This document shows positions 25,741 through 33,175 of a DNA stretch of 38,385 nucleotides, one piece after another; position 1 is the stretch's first letter, and each line of letters begins with the position of its first letter. The notes under the pieces were generated by a model that saw only the letters and a list, made by a program, of their open reading frames with translations, searched no databases and was not told the origin of the DNA. The stretch spans positions 905 through 39,289 of the forward strand of contig DJVZ01000030.1 of the NCBI GenBank assembly GCA_002441395.1, read 5' to 3'. The position numbers were made by a program, and so were the translations under genes. Source of the DNA: Spirochaetaceae bacterium UBA6243. GTDB lineage: Bacteria; Spirochaetota; Spirochaetia; Treponematales; Rectinemataceae.

Positions 25741-26700
25741 ATGAAGAATGGAAAACTACACAAGATTCTACATACGCAATGGTTCACATTATTGGTGGTC
25801 ATCATTGTGATCTCTGTGGTGACAGGGATGGTTAATCCCAGATTCTTCCGTCTGGCAAATATCATCAATATCTTTGAACAGATATCGACGCTAGGAGTTG
25901 TCGCTTCCGGTGCGGCTATCATGATCATCTCCGGGAATTTCGATATTTCCGTCGGCTCTATCATAGGCTTGAGCGCCTCGGTCATGGCGATGATGATCAA
26001 AGCTGGTGTCCCCATCTGGGTTGTCGTGCCGTGCGGTATTTTGATAGCGATTGTGTGCGATGCATTTGTCGGGTTTACATCGATTGTATTTCATGCCCCA
26101 TCATTTATTACCTCATTGGCGAGTTCCAGCATTTTCAAAGGTATTGCTCTGGCCCTTACTTCTGCGACTTTACAAACTATTTTTGGCAAATTTTCTTTTC
26201 TTGGATCCGCCCGGGTCTTCGGAGTTGTTCCATTGATGTTCATCCTCGGGATCATCGTCTATCTTGTTGTCTATTTTATCTTGAAATTAACCCGATTTGG
26301 CCGCCGAGTGTATGCAATCGGCAGCAATCCCCAGGCCGCCTATCTCTCCGGCATAAATGTCAAAGGTTCCAAAATGCTGTTCTTCATCATCAACGGGACC
26401 CTGGTGGGCATCGCGGCTACCATGCTTCTTTCCCGGATTGGGGCAGCAGGGGCATCTACGGGGGCGGGAATAGAGATGCAGGCAATTGGTGCTGTAGTTA
26501 TAGGAGGTACACCCATAAGCGGAGGGAAGGGTGGAATATTGGGGACTTTCCTGGGGGTTTTGCTGATGGGCTTGATTTCCAATAGCCTCAATATGCTCCA
26601 AGCTAGTCCTTACCTTCAGGAGCTTGCCACTGGAGCGCTGATAATCCTCGCGGTGGCCGTGAGTGCATTGAGCAATCGGAATGGTAAGGCCAGTATGTAA
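25741..26700 (+). CDS. Sugar ABC transporter permease (RbsC class)
   Basis: A 319-residue hydrophobic inner-membrane protein with about 8-10 helices, family BPD_transp_2. Landmarks are GVVASGAAIMIISGNFDISVGS, the family motif preceding the core, and YAIGSNPQAAYLSGINV with IEMQAIGAVVIGGTPISGGKG. An earlier in-frame ATG (25729) lacks a ribosome site, whereas ATG 25741 has GGAG six bases upstream. The choice changes only four residues. It forms the channel with the double ATPase. Confidence 0.9.
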   Translation: MKNGKLHKILHTQWFTLLVVIIVISVVTGMVNPRFFRLANIINIFEQISTLGVVASGAAIMIISGNFDISVGSIIGLSASVMAMMIKAGVPIWVVVPCGILIAIVCDAFVGFTSIVFHAPSFITSLASSSIFKGIALALTSATLQTIFGKFSFLGSARVFGVVPLMFILGIIVYLVVYFILKLTRFGRRVYAIGSNPQAAYLSGINVKGSKMLFFIINGTLVGIAATMLLSRIGAAGASTGAGIEMQAIGAVVIGGTPISGGKGGILGTFLGVLLMGLISNSLNMLQASPYLQELATGALIILAVAVSALSNRNGKASM

Positions 26701-26732
26701 GATTTTGTGCCATCCATAAGGGAGCAATAACA

Positions 26733-27716
26733 ATGACGGTATCGAATAAGAGCGCTTCAGCTACCAGCAAAGACCAGAATTTCGAGAAGAAGAATGCAGA
26801 GATAAGGCTCCGGTATCTCCATGCCAAGCGCACGAACCCTGCGTTTTTTAGTCGCAGGATCGACCTTTCATGGAGTATTTGGATGTTCGGTCTGGAACCG
26901 ATTGGGGCAAGCCTTGATAGGTTGACTCGAAATGACATCCGATATGTAGAGCTCAAAGGGGATCACTGGACCAGTGATTCGGGGATTCGTTCTCATGAAC
27001 TGTCCGCCGCGCTCGCCGCAGCCGGCGTCAGAGTTTCCGGGGCCTGCGGCATGTTTTCGCAAGATAATGATCTTTCCAGCCCGAGCGCCTATGCCCGGCA
27101 GAACGCGATAGATTATATCCGCCGCGAGCTCGACTTTCTCGCCGAGGTTGACGCGCGCTATCTCATTGTGGTGCCGACAGCAGTGGGACGGCCCGTCGCC
27201 AAGGATACATCAGAGGTACAGCGTTCGGCGGAGGCTCTTCGCCGCTGCGGAGATGATTTTGCCAGAACGAAGATAAGGGCCGCGATAGAGCCGATACGCG
27301 CCAGCGAAGTCAGTCTGGTCCATACTGTATCCGACGCCATTCGCTACCTCGAAGTCGTCGGGCATCCTGCCATCGCCCATATCAACGGCGATGTCTATCA
27401 TATGTCCCTGGAGGAGCGAAACGTTGGCGAGGCCATCCTTTTGGCCGGGGACAAGCTCGCGAATCTACACCTCGCCGACACGAACAGGGATGCTTTGGGA
27501 ACCGCGAACCTCGACCTCGATACCGTAATCATGGCCGCATACCTCGCGGGCATGAATCAAGAAGGGCGCTTTTTAACGCCAGAGCCGCTGGGTCCTTTCC
27601 CCGATCCCTATGTCCTCTCGAATAGTCCCTGCAATGTTTCCATAATGGATGAGCTTGTCCGCAAGACTGTCTCTTATTTCAGGGAACGAGAGGAAATAGT
27701 GCGGTCTCTGGAATAG
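26733..27716 (+). CDS. Second sugar isomerase/epimerase-like TIM-barrel protein
   Basis: A 327-residue protein of the COG1082 superfamily, last in the ribose-type operon. Strand-end residues of the barrel are visible: YVELKGDHW near the start, the SGACGMF segment, YLIVVPT, AIEPI (Glu), HINGDVYHM, NLHLADTNR (His, Asp) and the late LTPEPLG (Glu). AAGGGAGCAATAAC precedes the ATG, 32 bases after the permease stop. The protein has an additional basic, charged N-terminus of about 45 residues before the first barrel strand. Two different barrels of this type in one operon suggest consecutive steps on the imported sugar (inference). Confidence 0.82.
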   Translation: MTVSNKSASATSKDQNFEKKNAEIRLRYLHAKRTNPAFFSRRIDLSWSIWMFGLEPIGASLDRLTRNDIRYVELKGDHWTSDSGIRSHELSAALAAAGVRVSGACGMFSQDNDLSSPSAYARQNAIDYIRRELDFLAEVDARYLIVVPTAVGRPVAKDTSEVQRSAEALRRCGDDFARTKIRAAIEPIRASEVSLVHTVSDAIRYLEVVGHPAIAHINGDVYHMSLEERNVGEAILLAGDKLANLHLADTNRDALGTANLDLDTVIMAAYLAGMNQEGRFLTPEPLGPFPDPYVLSNSPCNVSIMDELVRKTVSYFREREEIVRSLE

Positions 27717-27770
27717 TCGCTGGGCAAGAGTGGCGGCTGTTCGATACTCATGTCTAGCCCAAACAGGGCC

Positions 27771-28106
27771 TCAGATTTTCTTTGTCGGTGGCATGGAGCG
27801 CGGGTTCGGAGATTTGACCACGAAAAATTCGAGCGGTTCAATTCCTCCGTTGCGTATGGCCATTTTAGTGTTGAAGGGGACCGCGACGATGTTGCCCGCG
27901 GGGTAGTTGTGTTCGGGGCCGTCTTCGAGGCTGAGACTCAGTGTGCCCCGGATGACGATCTGGTGTACGTGGGAATTTGCGACGTGTACGGGGACCGCAG
28001 CGCCCGGTGCCACGATGATATGATTGATGTTCACGTGATCCTCGTCGATGATTTTCTCCATGACACCGCTATCGATACGGCTGAATTGATGTACTTTCTC
28101 GATCAT
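27771..28106 (-). CDS. Small cupin-domain protein
   Basis: A 111-residue single-domain cupin. Motif 1 appears as VPVHVANSHVHQIVIRGTLSL (histidines in the usual metal positions) and motif 2 as YPAGNIVAVPFNTKMAIRN, where the expected His is missing or replaced by Asn. AAAGGGGG precedes the ATG. Such proteins bind small molecules or metals, or isomerise sugars; no specific role is evident. It is the last gene of a minus-strand group after the broken MoaD-like gene and DUF2804. Its 3' end is 54 bases from the convergent TIM-barrel gene. Confidence 0.8.
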   Translation of the reverse strand: MIEKVHQFSRIDSGVMEKIIDEDHVNINHIIVAPGAAVPVHVANSHVHQIVIRGTLSLSLEDGPEHNYPAGNIVAVPFNTKMAIRNGGIEPLEFFVVKSPNPRSMPPTKKI

Positions 28107-28132
28107 TGCGATACCCCCTTTAAGAATTTGTT

Positions 28133-28298
28133 TCAGCGTTCCATCCCCGCCAGAATCCGAAGGACCGCCAGCGCCTGGTGTGACGCGACAAGCATGACGG
28201 GGGGAGCGCAGACGCCGTTTTCCCCTTCCGAGGAGGTTTCAAAGTCTCCGCAGGCCTTCGAGTTTCAAAAAGCCTACATATTCAACCGTGATGTTCAT
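28133..28298 (-). pseudogene. Remnant of a MoaD/ThiS-like sulphur-carrier gene
   Basis: On the minus strand ATG 28298 opens MNITVEYVGFLKLEG, which looks like the first strand of MoaD/ThiS ubiquitin-like proteins, but the frame stops at codon 20. The +1 frame then continues (CAPPVMLVASHQALA, then VLRILAGMER) to TGA 28133, resembling the last strands of the same family. The family's C-terminal Gly-Gly is absent. About 55 codons remain of a normal 75-90, so both a frameshift and a deletion are implied. GGGG precedes the ATG. It lies between DUF2804 and the cupin gene on the same strand. The family call is tentative. Confidence 0.4.
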
Positions 28299-28313
28299 TG
28301 TCTGCCCCAGTCG

Positions 28314-29345
28314 CTACCACTTGTTCTGCACATCTTCGGCAAGGCCGAGCATTTTGTCGATCTTGAGCGTGCGGCCGTCATCGAGGATGAGCTGACCGGA
28401 ATAATAGCCGAAAAGCTGATTTTGCAGCGAAGAAATGACCACGAGCCTCATGTCGCTGTGACGGTTGACAATAGGCTCGAAATCCATCTCGAAGCGGCCG
28501 TCGCTGCTGGTGATTTTCCACGGGGCCATGTAATCGTTCGGATTGATATGGAATGCGATTTCTTCGAGCTTGTGAGCTCTGCCGCCGTAAAAGATCATGT
28601 TTTCGGACGCGGGGGTCCTGTCGGAAAAACCGTAGCCGATATTCCAGCCTAAGGGGATGCCCTCATACAGGCCGGAAGCCGAACCCCAGTACCAGCGATT
28701 CCGGTAGAGCCAGTATCCGCGCCCCCAATCCAGTACACCGAATGAATCGTCAGGCTCGAAGGGATAGTGCTCACCCCCAATCGTGACCTCGCCGCGCGCG
28801 GGCATGCAGTTCACTTTCTGATTGTAATAGAAAGCGCGTCTGTTTTCCTTCCACGACGTGGCGATATTCATGCTGTCCGCCTCCGGGTCCTGCGCGAGCA
28901 CAAGATCGCACTGCAATTCTCTGCCATCGCCGAGGGACGGGCATCGCGCCACAATGCGCCGCTCACCTTTGCGGAGGATGTAGGAAATTTCCAACTTGTT
29001 GTCTTTATACCGCAGGTCGCCGCGCGAAGAAGTCGGAGCGAAGCCAAGCTTGCCACGAGTGAACATCTTGAGACTGTCGAAGGGCACAAAGGTGCGCTTC
29101 GCGAAATCAAGCCAGACAATACTGGCCAAGCCCGCATACCCCAGATCCGAAACCGTAAACGCAATACCGTATTCGCGCTTTTGCGAAAGCACACAATAGT
29201 AATCCCATTCCTTGATCCGGTACCACGATGCCCTGATGCGCGACCGGTCATAGCGCCACAGTTGGCGCCGCGCCCATCCTTCCTCGACGATATGCCCCCG
29301 GTCGTCCAGAAGCTCGATTGGCGAAATAATTTCATGCTGGTTCAT
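28314..29345 (-). CDS. DUF2804 family protein
   Basis: A 343-residue protein without signal peptide or membrane segments. It carries the family pattern FGVLDWGRGYWLYRNRWYWG followed by GWNIGYGFSDRT near residue 220-250, and an early LLDDRGHIVEEGWARR segment. It is rich in Trp, Tyr and Arg, suggesting a beta-rich lipocalin-like or hydroxyneurosporene-synthase-like fold. Function is unknown. ATG 29345 begins the conserved region; longer in-frame readings overlap the ZnuB-like gene and are not family sequence. It starts 31 bases after the ZnuB-like stop, so it may be co-transcribed with the zinc importer. Confidence 0.8.
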   Translation of the reverse strand: MNQHEIISPIELLDDRGHIVEEGWARRQLWRYDRSRIRASWYRIKEWDYYCVLSQKREYGIAFTVSDLGYAGLASIVWLDFAKRTFVPFDSLKMFTRGKLGFAPTSSRGDLRYKDNKLEISYILRKGERRIVARCPSLGDGRELQCDLVLAQDPEADSMNIATSWKENRRAFYYNQKVNCMPARGEVTIGGEHYPFEPDDSFGVLDWGRGYWLYRNRWYWGSASGLYEGIPLGWNIGYGFSDRTPASENMIFYGGRAHKLEEIAFHINPNDYMAPWKITSSDGRFEMDFEPIVNRHSDMRLVVISSLQNQLFGYYSGQLILDDGRTLKIDKMLGLAEDVQNKW

Positions 29346-29376
29346 AGCTTCGATGATAACGCAGATGGCGGTTAAG

Positions 29377-30237
29377 TCAATGCGCGGAAATGGAAGAGGA
29401 GGCACGCCACGAGACCCCCTTTTCCTTTTTTTTCGTCTGAAGGCGCGCGGCGAGCTTGCAGACGAGGACGACGACAGTGCCCACGACGATGATGGCGGGG
29501 CTCGTCGGCAGATCAAAAACAACGGCGAGCGCAAAGCCTCCCAGATTGATGCACACACCGAAGACCGACGCAAGCAACATCGTTGGCTTGAAGTTTTTCT
29601 TGAGGGATTGTGCCGCAAGCGCGGGAAGCAGCGTCACCGCGTCGACCATGAGCGCCCCCGTGATCCGTATGCCGAGGCCTATGCCCGCGCAGACCATTAC
29701 GAGAATTCCCGTATACACGACTGTTGACGGAAAGCCAAAGGCATAGGCGGTCTCTCTGTCGAAAAGTACCGCCGAGATCGGTCGGAGGAAGCGAATGGTG
29801 CCAGCCAGAATCAATGCCGAAACAAGTACGACGAGAAGGACTTCCATTCTGTCGAGGGCAAGAACATTCCCCCAGAAAAGGTTGAAGGCTTCGATGGCGT
29901 GGATGTTGGTCTTGTAGAACAAGATGAACACGACGCCAAGGCTGGCGGTCATCAAAAGCGCCATCGCCCCGCCAGAGGTGCCTCCGGATTTCCGTGAACT
30001 CAGGCCGGCAATGGCAAAGCCCGCGGCTACGGAAAACAGCATCGCGAAGAATACAGGATCGACGCCGAAAATGAGACCGACCGTCGCTCCGAGCAGCGAC
30101 AGGTGCATCACCCCGAAACGGACCGGTATCAGGTCCAGCGAGAGTATGTATATCCCGAGCAGGGGAAACGCGGTTCCGCAGGCGAACAGCGCGACGATCG
30201 CCCGGCTGAAGGCCGGAATCTGGAGCAGTTCCCTCAT
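29377..30237 (-). CDS. znuB: Zinc/manganese ABC transporter permease (ZnuB family)
   Basis: A 286-residue inner-membrane protein with about eight helices, ABC-3 permease family. Landmarks are the early VALFACGTAFPLLGIYILS, the VMHLSLLGATVGLIFG segment and GIRITGALMVDAVTLLPALAAQ near residue 220, which is characteristic of metal importers of this family. The ATG overlaps the ATPase stop by four bases. A frame running further upstream is not family sequence. Some residues between 90 and 105 (SSRKSGGTSGGA) form a polar loop. Zinc is the likeliest substrate, but manganese cannot be excluded. Confidence 0.88.
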   Translation of the reverse strand: MRELLQIPAFSRAIVALFACGTAFPLLGIYILSLDLIPVRFGVMHLSLLGATVGLIFGVDPVFFAMLFSVAAGFAIAGLSSRKSGGTSGGAMALLMTASLGVVFILFYKTNIHAIEAFNLFWGNVLALDRMEVLLVVLVSALILAGTIRFLRPISAVLFDRETAYAFGFPSTVVYTGILVMVCAGIGLGIRITGALMVDAVTLLPALAAQSLKKNFKPTMLLASVFGVCINLGGFALAVVFDLPTSPAIIVVGTVVVLVCKLAARLQTKKKEKGVSWRASSSISAH

Positions 30238-31028
30238 ATGTCGCGCTCCGCCATTTTCGAGAGGAAAGCACCAGCGTCGAGGAGTCTTGCGGTCCCTTTC
30301 TCGAAGAGGAGGACCGTGTCGCACAAGGCTATGAGCGCGCGGTCGTGCGAGACAATGATCAGGGGAATCCCCGATTCCGCCAGCGAACGTATGAGGTTTT
30401 GCATGGCCGCCTGTCCTTCCTCGTCGAGGTAGGAACCAGGTTCGTCGAACAGGTAGAGCGCCGGTTCCGCCGCCATGGCGCGCGCAATCGCTACCCGCTG
30501 GAACTGTCCTCCCGAAAGGTCCTGGACCGCCTTGTCGGCAAGAGTTCCCAGGCCGCAATAGAGGATGGCCGCTTCCACCGCCTCGCGGTCGGCGCGGTTG
30601 AACCGGCCGGTCAATCCGCACTTGCCCAATCTGCCGAACGAGACGGCCTCGCGCACCGAAATCCTCAGTTGCCCCGAACTTCCTTCGGGGCGGTTTTGCG
30701 GAATATATGCCAGCTTCTTCCTCGTCTCCGCAAAACAGGCCTTTCGGGTGTCGACGCCCAAAAGCCGGAGTTCGCCACCGAGCGGAGACAAAAGCCCAAG
30801 GCAGGTTTTGAGGAGCGTCGTTTTGCCGGCGCCGTTGGGACCGACGAAACCGAAGACGTTATCCCTCTGTCCCTTTTCCCCGGTCCCCGCTTTCCTCAGC
30901 GCCGCGGGAAAATCAACGCAGATGTCGCGTACGACCGGTTGGGCCCGGCGGTACCCTATGGAAAGCATTTTTGCCGACAGAATGGACTGGCCATCGCAAG
31001 GGGCTTTATCTGCCGCGCCGGCGCTCAT
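30234..31028 (-). CDS. znuC: Zinc/manganese ABC transporter ATP-binding protein (ZnuC family)
   Basis: A 264-residue ATPase with Walker A GPNGAGKTT (63-71), signature LSGGQFQR, Walker B ALYLFDEPGSYLD and the switch His in IIVSHDRAL. About 12 extra residues (ALRKAGTGEKGQ) precede the Walker A strand, and the N-terminus is about 15 residues longer than usual. The ATG directly follows the ZnuA-like TAG and the stop overlaps the permease start, so the three genes are tightly coupled. Confidence 0.9.
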   Translation of the reverse strand: MSAGAADKAPCDGQSILSAKMLSIGYRRAQPVVRDICVDFPAALRKAGTGEKGQRDNVFGFVGPNGAGKTTLLKTCLGLLSPLGGELRLLGVDTRKACFAETRKKLAYIPQNRPEGSSGQLRISVREAVSFGRLGKCGLTGRFNRADREAVEAAILYCGLGTLADKAVQDLSGGQFQRVAIARAMAAEPALYLFDEPGSYLDEEGQAAMQNLIRSLAESGIPLIIVSHDRALIALCDTVLLFEKGTARLLDAGAFLSKMAERDI

Positions 31029-31790
31029 CTATTCTTTACCTCGCCCCAGGATGGCTTTTTCATTGTAAAGGAACACGTCCTCGATCGTGCGCGTGCCATC
31101 CTTGCCGGGGAAATTGATGAGGAGCACGTACGGCACGCCGAGGCTTTCAGCCAGGGCTTTTCCCCCAGGATTGTGATAGTTGTCCAGAACCATGGCTGGT
31201 TTTTTCTTTATCAGATCGAGGACGACCGCCGGCGAAGGTTCTCCGGGACCAAAGGTGCCTACGACGTCGAGCCCCAGCCACTCCACGAAAGTCTTCATGT
31301 AGGCCTGCACGACGACTCTTTTGTCCGGCAATGACGACGCGACTTCAGAACGCAGGTTTTCTGTAAAGGCTGTGAACGACTGCGCCCATTGTGCCTGCGC
31401 CTCGGTCGTTCCCAAGGCCTCCGCGATTTTTTTCGATTCGGCAATGATGGTAGAGGGTACGTTGTCAGTATAAACCGCCAGTATCCTGAGATTTTTGTTC
31501 TGGGCCGTTTCGGCCAGTTTTTTCGCGAATTTTTCGTAGCCGGAATAGACAACCAGGGATGCGTGCTGAACGGCGAGGAGATCGGATGGTTTAATCTCAT
31601 ATTCAGGTGGATGCTGAAGTTCAAAAGGAGCGATCGTCACGACGTTTTTCGCTCCGGCGGCGATTACGTATGCCTGCACCCACGAAGTGGATGCGATGAC
31701 GGGTTGCTCTTGTGCCGCGAGCGGCAGGACAAGGAGACAGAGCAGCGCCAGCAGGACCTGTGCCCCATGGTGAGAATGTCGGATAGCCAT
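31029..31790 (-). CDS. znuA: Zinc/manganese ABC transporter binding protein (ZnuA/TroA family)
   Basis: A 253-residue exported metal-binding protein, cluster A-I. Signal peptide is roughly residues 1-26 (hydrophobic VLLALLCLLVLPLAA). Family elements are ASTSWVQAYVIAAGA, the first metal-ligand His in FELQHPPEYEIKPSDL, LVVYSGYEKFAKKL and a final DGTRTIEDVFLYNE. The His-rich loop typical of many ZnuA proteins is absent, and the later metal ligands are not obvious, so the bound metal is uncertain. ATG 31790 is preceded by AGGGGA; the longer in-frame start lacks family sequence. Confidence 0.83.
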   Translation of the reverse strand: MAIRHSHHGAQVLLALLCLLVLPLAAQEQPVIASTSWVQAYVIAAGAKNVVTIAPFELQHPPEYEIKPSDLLAVQHASLVVYSGYEKFAKKLAETAQNKNLRILAVYTDNVPSTIIAESKKIAEALGTTEAQAQWAQSFTAFTENLRSEVASSLPDKRVVVQAYMKTFVEWLGLDVVGTFGPGEPSPAVVLDLIKKKPAMVLDNYHNPGGKALAESLGVPYVLLINFPGKDGTRTIEDVFLYNEKAILGRGKE

Positions 31791-31841
31791 AAAAAATCCC
31801 CTGGAATTGAAAAATACAGGCGAGCTTCTTGCACACCATAT

Positions 31842-31859
31842 GAAGTGTTCGGACACTTC
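31842..31859. promoter_or_regulatory. Inverted repeat upstream of znuA
   Basis: GAAGTGT (31842-31848) pairs with ACACTTC (31853-31859) across four bases, about 50 bp before the znuA start. It could be an operator for a metal-responsive repressor. It does not match the usual Zur or MntR consensus. Confidence 0.35.
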
Positions 31860-31935
31860 GGTCTCAACGCGGCGCCAGGAGGCAACGCTTCCCGGCCGCA
31901 TTCACTCTGAACGATCCGCAGAAGAAATCCACGGG

Positions 31936-31955
31936 CTCCGGTCTTCAGACCGGAG
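31936..31955 (-). terminator. Hairpin after the DUF3842 gene
   Basis: An 8-bp stem pairs CTCCGGTC (31936-31943) with GACCGGAG (31948-31955) around a four-base loop, 11 bases after the DUF3842 stop on the minus strand. No T run follows, so termination would be weak or assisted. Confidence 0.45.
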
Positions 31956-31966
31956 ACTTTCTTCAA

Positions 31967-32413
31967 TTATTCCTGTTCCCGTTCTACCATATCCGCAAGC
32001 TCGGAAGCAAGAAGGCCGACCGCTTCGTCGATGTTCCTCGAAAGCGGAGAAGGCGGTACGCCGACAAGGGTGAAGTGCGGCTGGTTTACCGGAAGCAATA
32101 TTTTCTTGCCATTCGCCCGCATGATGGTCTGTGCTATCGCCGGTGTTATTTCGCCCATCATGGAATCGGGGAGGACTATGCCGATCGGGCCGAGAATAAC
32201 CTGTCCCAAGTCAATGGACACTTGTATCGCGTTCTCTCCGCTCGCGCCGCGGTCGGCTCCCGCCCTCAGCATCTGCTCCGTCGCCGTGGAGTTCGTTCCG
32301 AGAGCGAGAATTTCAACGCGCTGTGCGAAGATATGCCGAACCTTTGTGCACAGCTGGGCCCCAATCCCCCCGCCAAGGCCGTCGACAACGATAATTATTG
32401 GCTTTTTCTGCAT
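31967..32413 (-). CDS. DUF3842 family protein
   Basis: A 148-residue cytoplasmic protein of unknown function. The start MQKKPIIIVVDGLGGGIG and a following LALGTNSTATEQMLRAGADRGASGENA segment are typical of this family, which has a small Rossmann-like nucleotide-binding look (glycine-rich loop after the first strand). A late NQPHFTLVGVP segment follows. No ribosome site precedes the ATG, which is odd among its neighbours. It diverges from the Fur-regulated feo operon, and the operator between them may also affect it. Confidence 0.8.
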   Translation of the reverse strand: MQKKPIIIVVDGLGGGIGAQLCTKVRHIFAQRVEILALGTNSTATEQMLRAGADRGASGENAIQVSIDLGQVILGPIGIVLPDSMMGEITPAIAQTIMRANGKKILLPVNQPHFTLVGVPPSPLSRNIDEAVGLLASELADMVEREQE

Positions 32414-32458
32414 GAGGGAAGGATAAGATCAATCTCGCGATTTTGCAATGATCAGCAC

Positions 32459-32487
32459 TTGACAGTTCTATATTTCCATGTTGTAAT
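32459..32487 (+). promoter_or_regulatory. Promoter of the feo operon
   Basis: A perfect TTGACA (32459-32464), a 17-base spacer and TGTAAT (32482-32487). Transcription would begin near 32494, inside the Fur palindrome, so bound Fur would block it. Confidence 0.78.
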
Positions 32488-32521
32488 CTAATTGATAATG
32501 ATAATCATTATCAATTAGATT
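32485..32521. promoter_or_regulatory. Fur box within a 37-bp perfect palindrome
   Basis: The core GATAATGATAATCATTATC (32494-32512) is identical to the classical 19-bp Fur consensus. The symmetry continues on both sides: 18-base arms 32485-32502 and 32504-32521 are exact reverse complements around a single central base. The arms overlap the -10 box of the feo promoter. Confidence 0.92.
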
Positions 32522-32567
32522 GCTTTAATGACATTTACACACTTTTATTTTTTGTAAAGGGAAACCA

Positions 32568-32942
32568 ATGGAGAAGTTTGATGTTCCCGACAGGGGTTTT
32601 TCTCATGCCCCTTGCAAGGGGGGAAGACATAGACAGGGTCACCGGCACCTTTGGGGCAGGCATCATGGACCGGCAGGAAAGGCATCAGAGGGCGTTCTTT
32701 CTGAGTTTTCGTCGGGAGAAGAGTGTGTATTTGTCGGACTCCTCTGCGATAGCCCGGCCTTTCGCAGCAGAATGATGTCGCTCGGCCTAATGCCCGGAAC
32801 AAAACTTCGGATCCTTGAAGGAGGAAGAGGGCGTCCTTTCCTTGTGGAAATAAGAGGAGGACAGTTCATGCTGGATGCAAGGAGCGCTGCCATGATCGCG
32901 GCGAAGCGATTACCTGCAAAACCTGAGGGAGACACACAATGA
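32568..32942 (+). CDS. feoA: FeoA-domain protein with histidine-rich N-terminal extension
   Basis: A 124-residue cytoplasmic protein. Residues ~50-118 are a FeoA SH3-like domain (FRSRMMSLGLMPGTKLRIL, then VEIRGGQFMLDARSAAMI). The first ~45 residues are an extension with six histidines and one cysteine between positions 13 and 33 (H13, C16, H21, H25, H27, H32, H33), suited to binding iron or another metal. AAGGG six bases before the ATG supports translation from here, and no later good start precedes the domain. The stop overlaps the next feoA by four bases. FeoA proteins support ferrous iron uptake by FeoB. Confidence 0.87.
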   Translation: MEKFDVPDRGFSHAPCKGGRHRQGHRHLWGRHHGPAGKASEGVLSEFSSGEECVFVGLLCDSPAFRSRMMSLGLMPGTKLRILEGGRGRPFLVEIRGGQFMLDARSAAMIAAKRLPAKPEGDTQ

Positions 32943-33175
32943 ACGACAGGCTTAGAGATTATAACGTAGGTGATAGTGTGGTTATTCTTGGCTACGCCGG
33001 GGGTGACCATGGCTATCGAAATAAATTGCTTGCCATGGGGCTCACAAAGGGCAGTGTAATAAAACTCGTGAAGATCGCTCCCATGGGTGATCCCGTGGGG
33101 ATAGAGGTGAGGGGCTATGAGCTCTCGCTGAGAAAGGCGGAAGCTAGTGTCCTCGTAGTAGGGAGAAAAGAATGA
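32939..33175 (+). CDS. feoA: Second FeoA-domain protein
   Basis: A 78-residue FeoA domain (VGDSVVILGYAGGDHGYRNKLLAMGLTKG, then PVGIEVRGYELSLRKAEASVLVV), an ordinary length for the family. It starts at an ATGA overlap with the first feoA and ends in an ATGA overlap with feoB, so all three proteins are translationally coupled. Duplicate feoA genes in front of feoB are common in anaerobes. Confidence 0.92.
   Translation: MNDRLRDYNVGDSVVILGYAGGDHGYRNKLLAMGLTKGSVIKLVKIAPMGDPVGIEVRGYELSLRKAEASVLVVGRKE

Noticed and set aside
27750..28652. 300-codon plus-strand frame across cupin, MoaD-like remnant and DUF2804
   Set aside because: Opposite three minus-strand units; translation lacks domains and is rich in shadow-type residues.
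30345..31334. 329-codon plus-strand frame opposite znuC and znuA
   Set aside because: Covers two coupled, motif-bearing genes on the other strand and shows no protein family features.
32608..32621. CCCCTTGCAAGGGG palindrome in the feoA extension
   Set aside because: Short, inside coding sequence and explained by the Pro-Cys-Lys-Gly codons; no partner copy seen.
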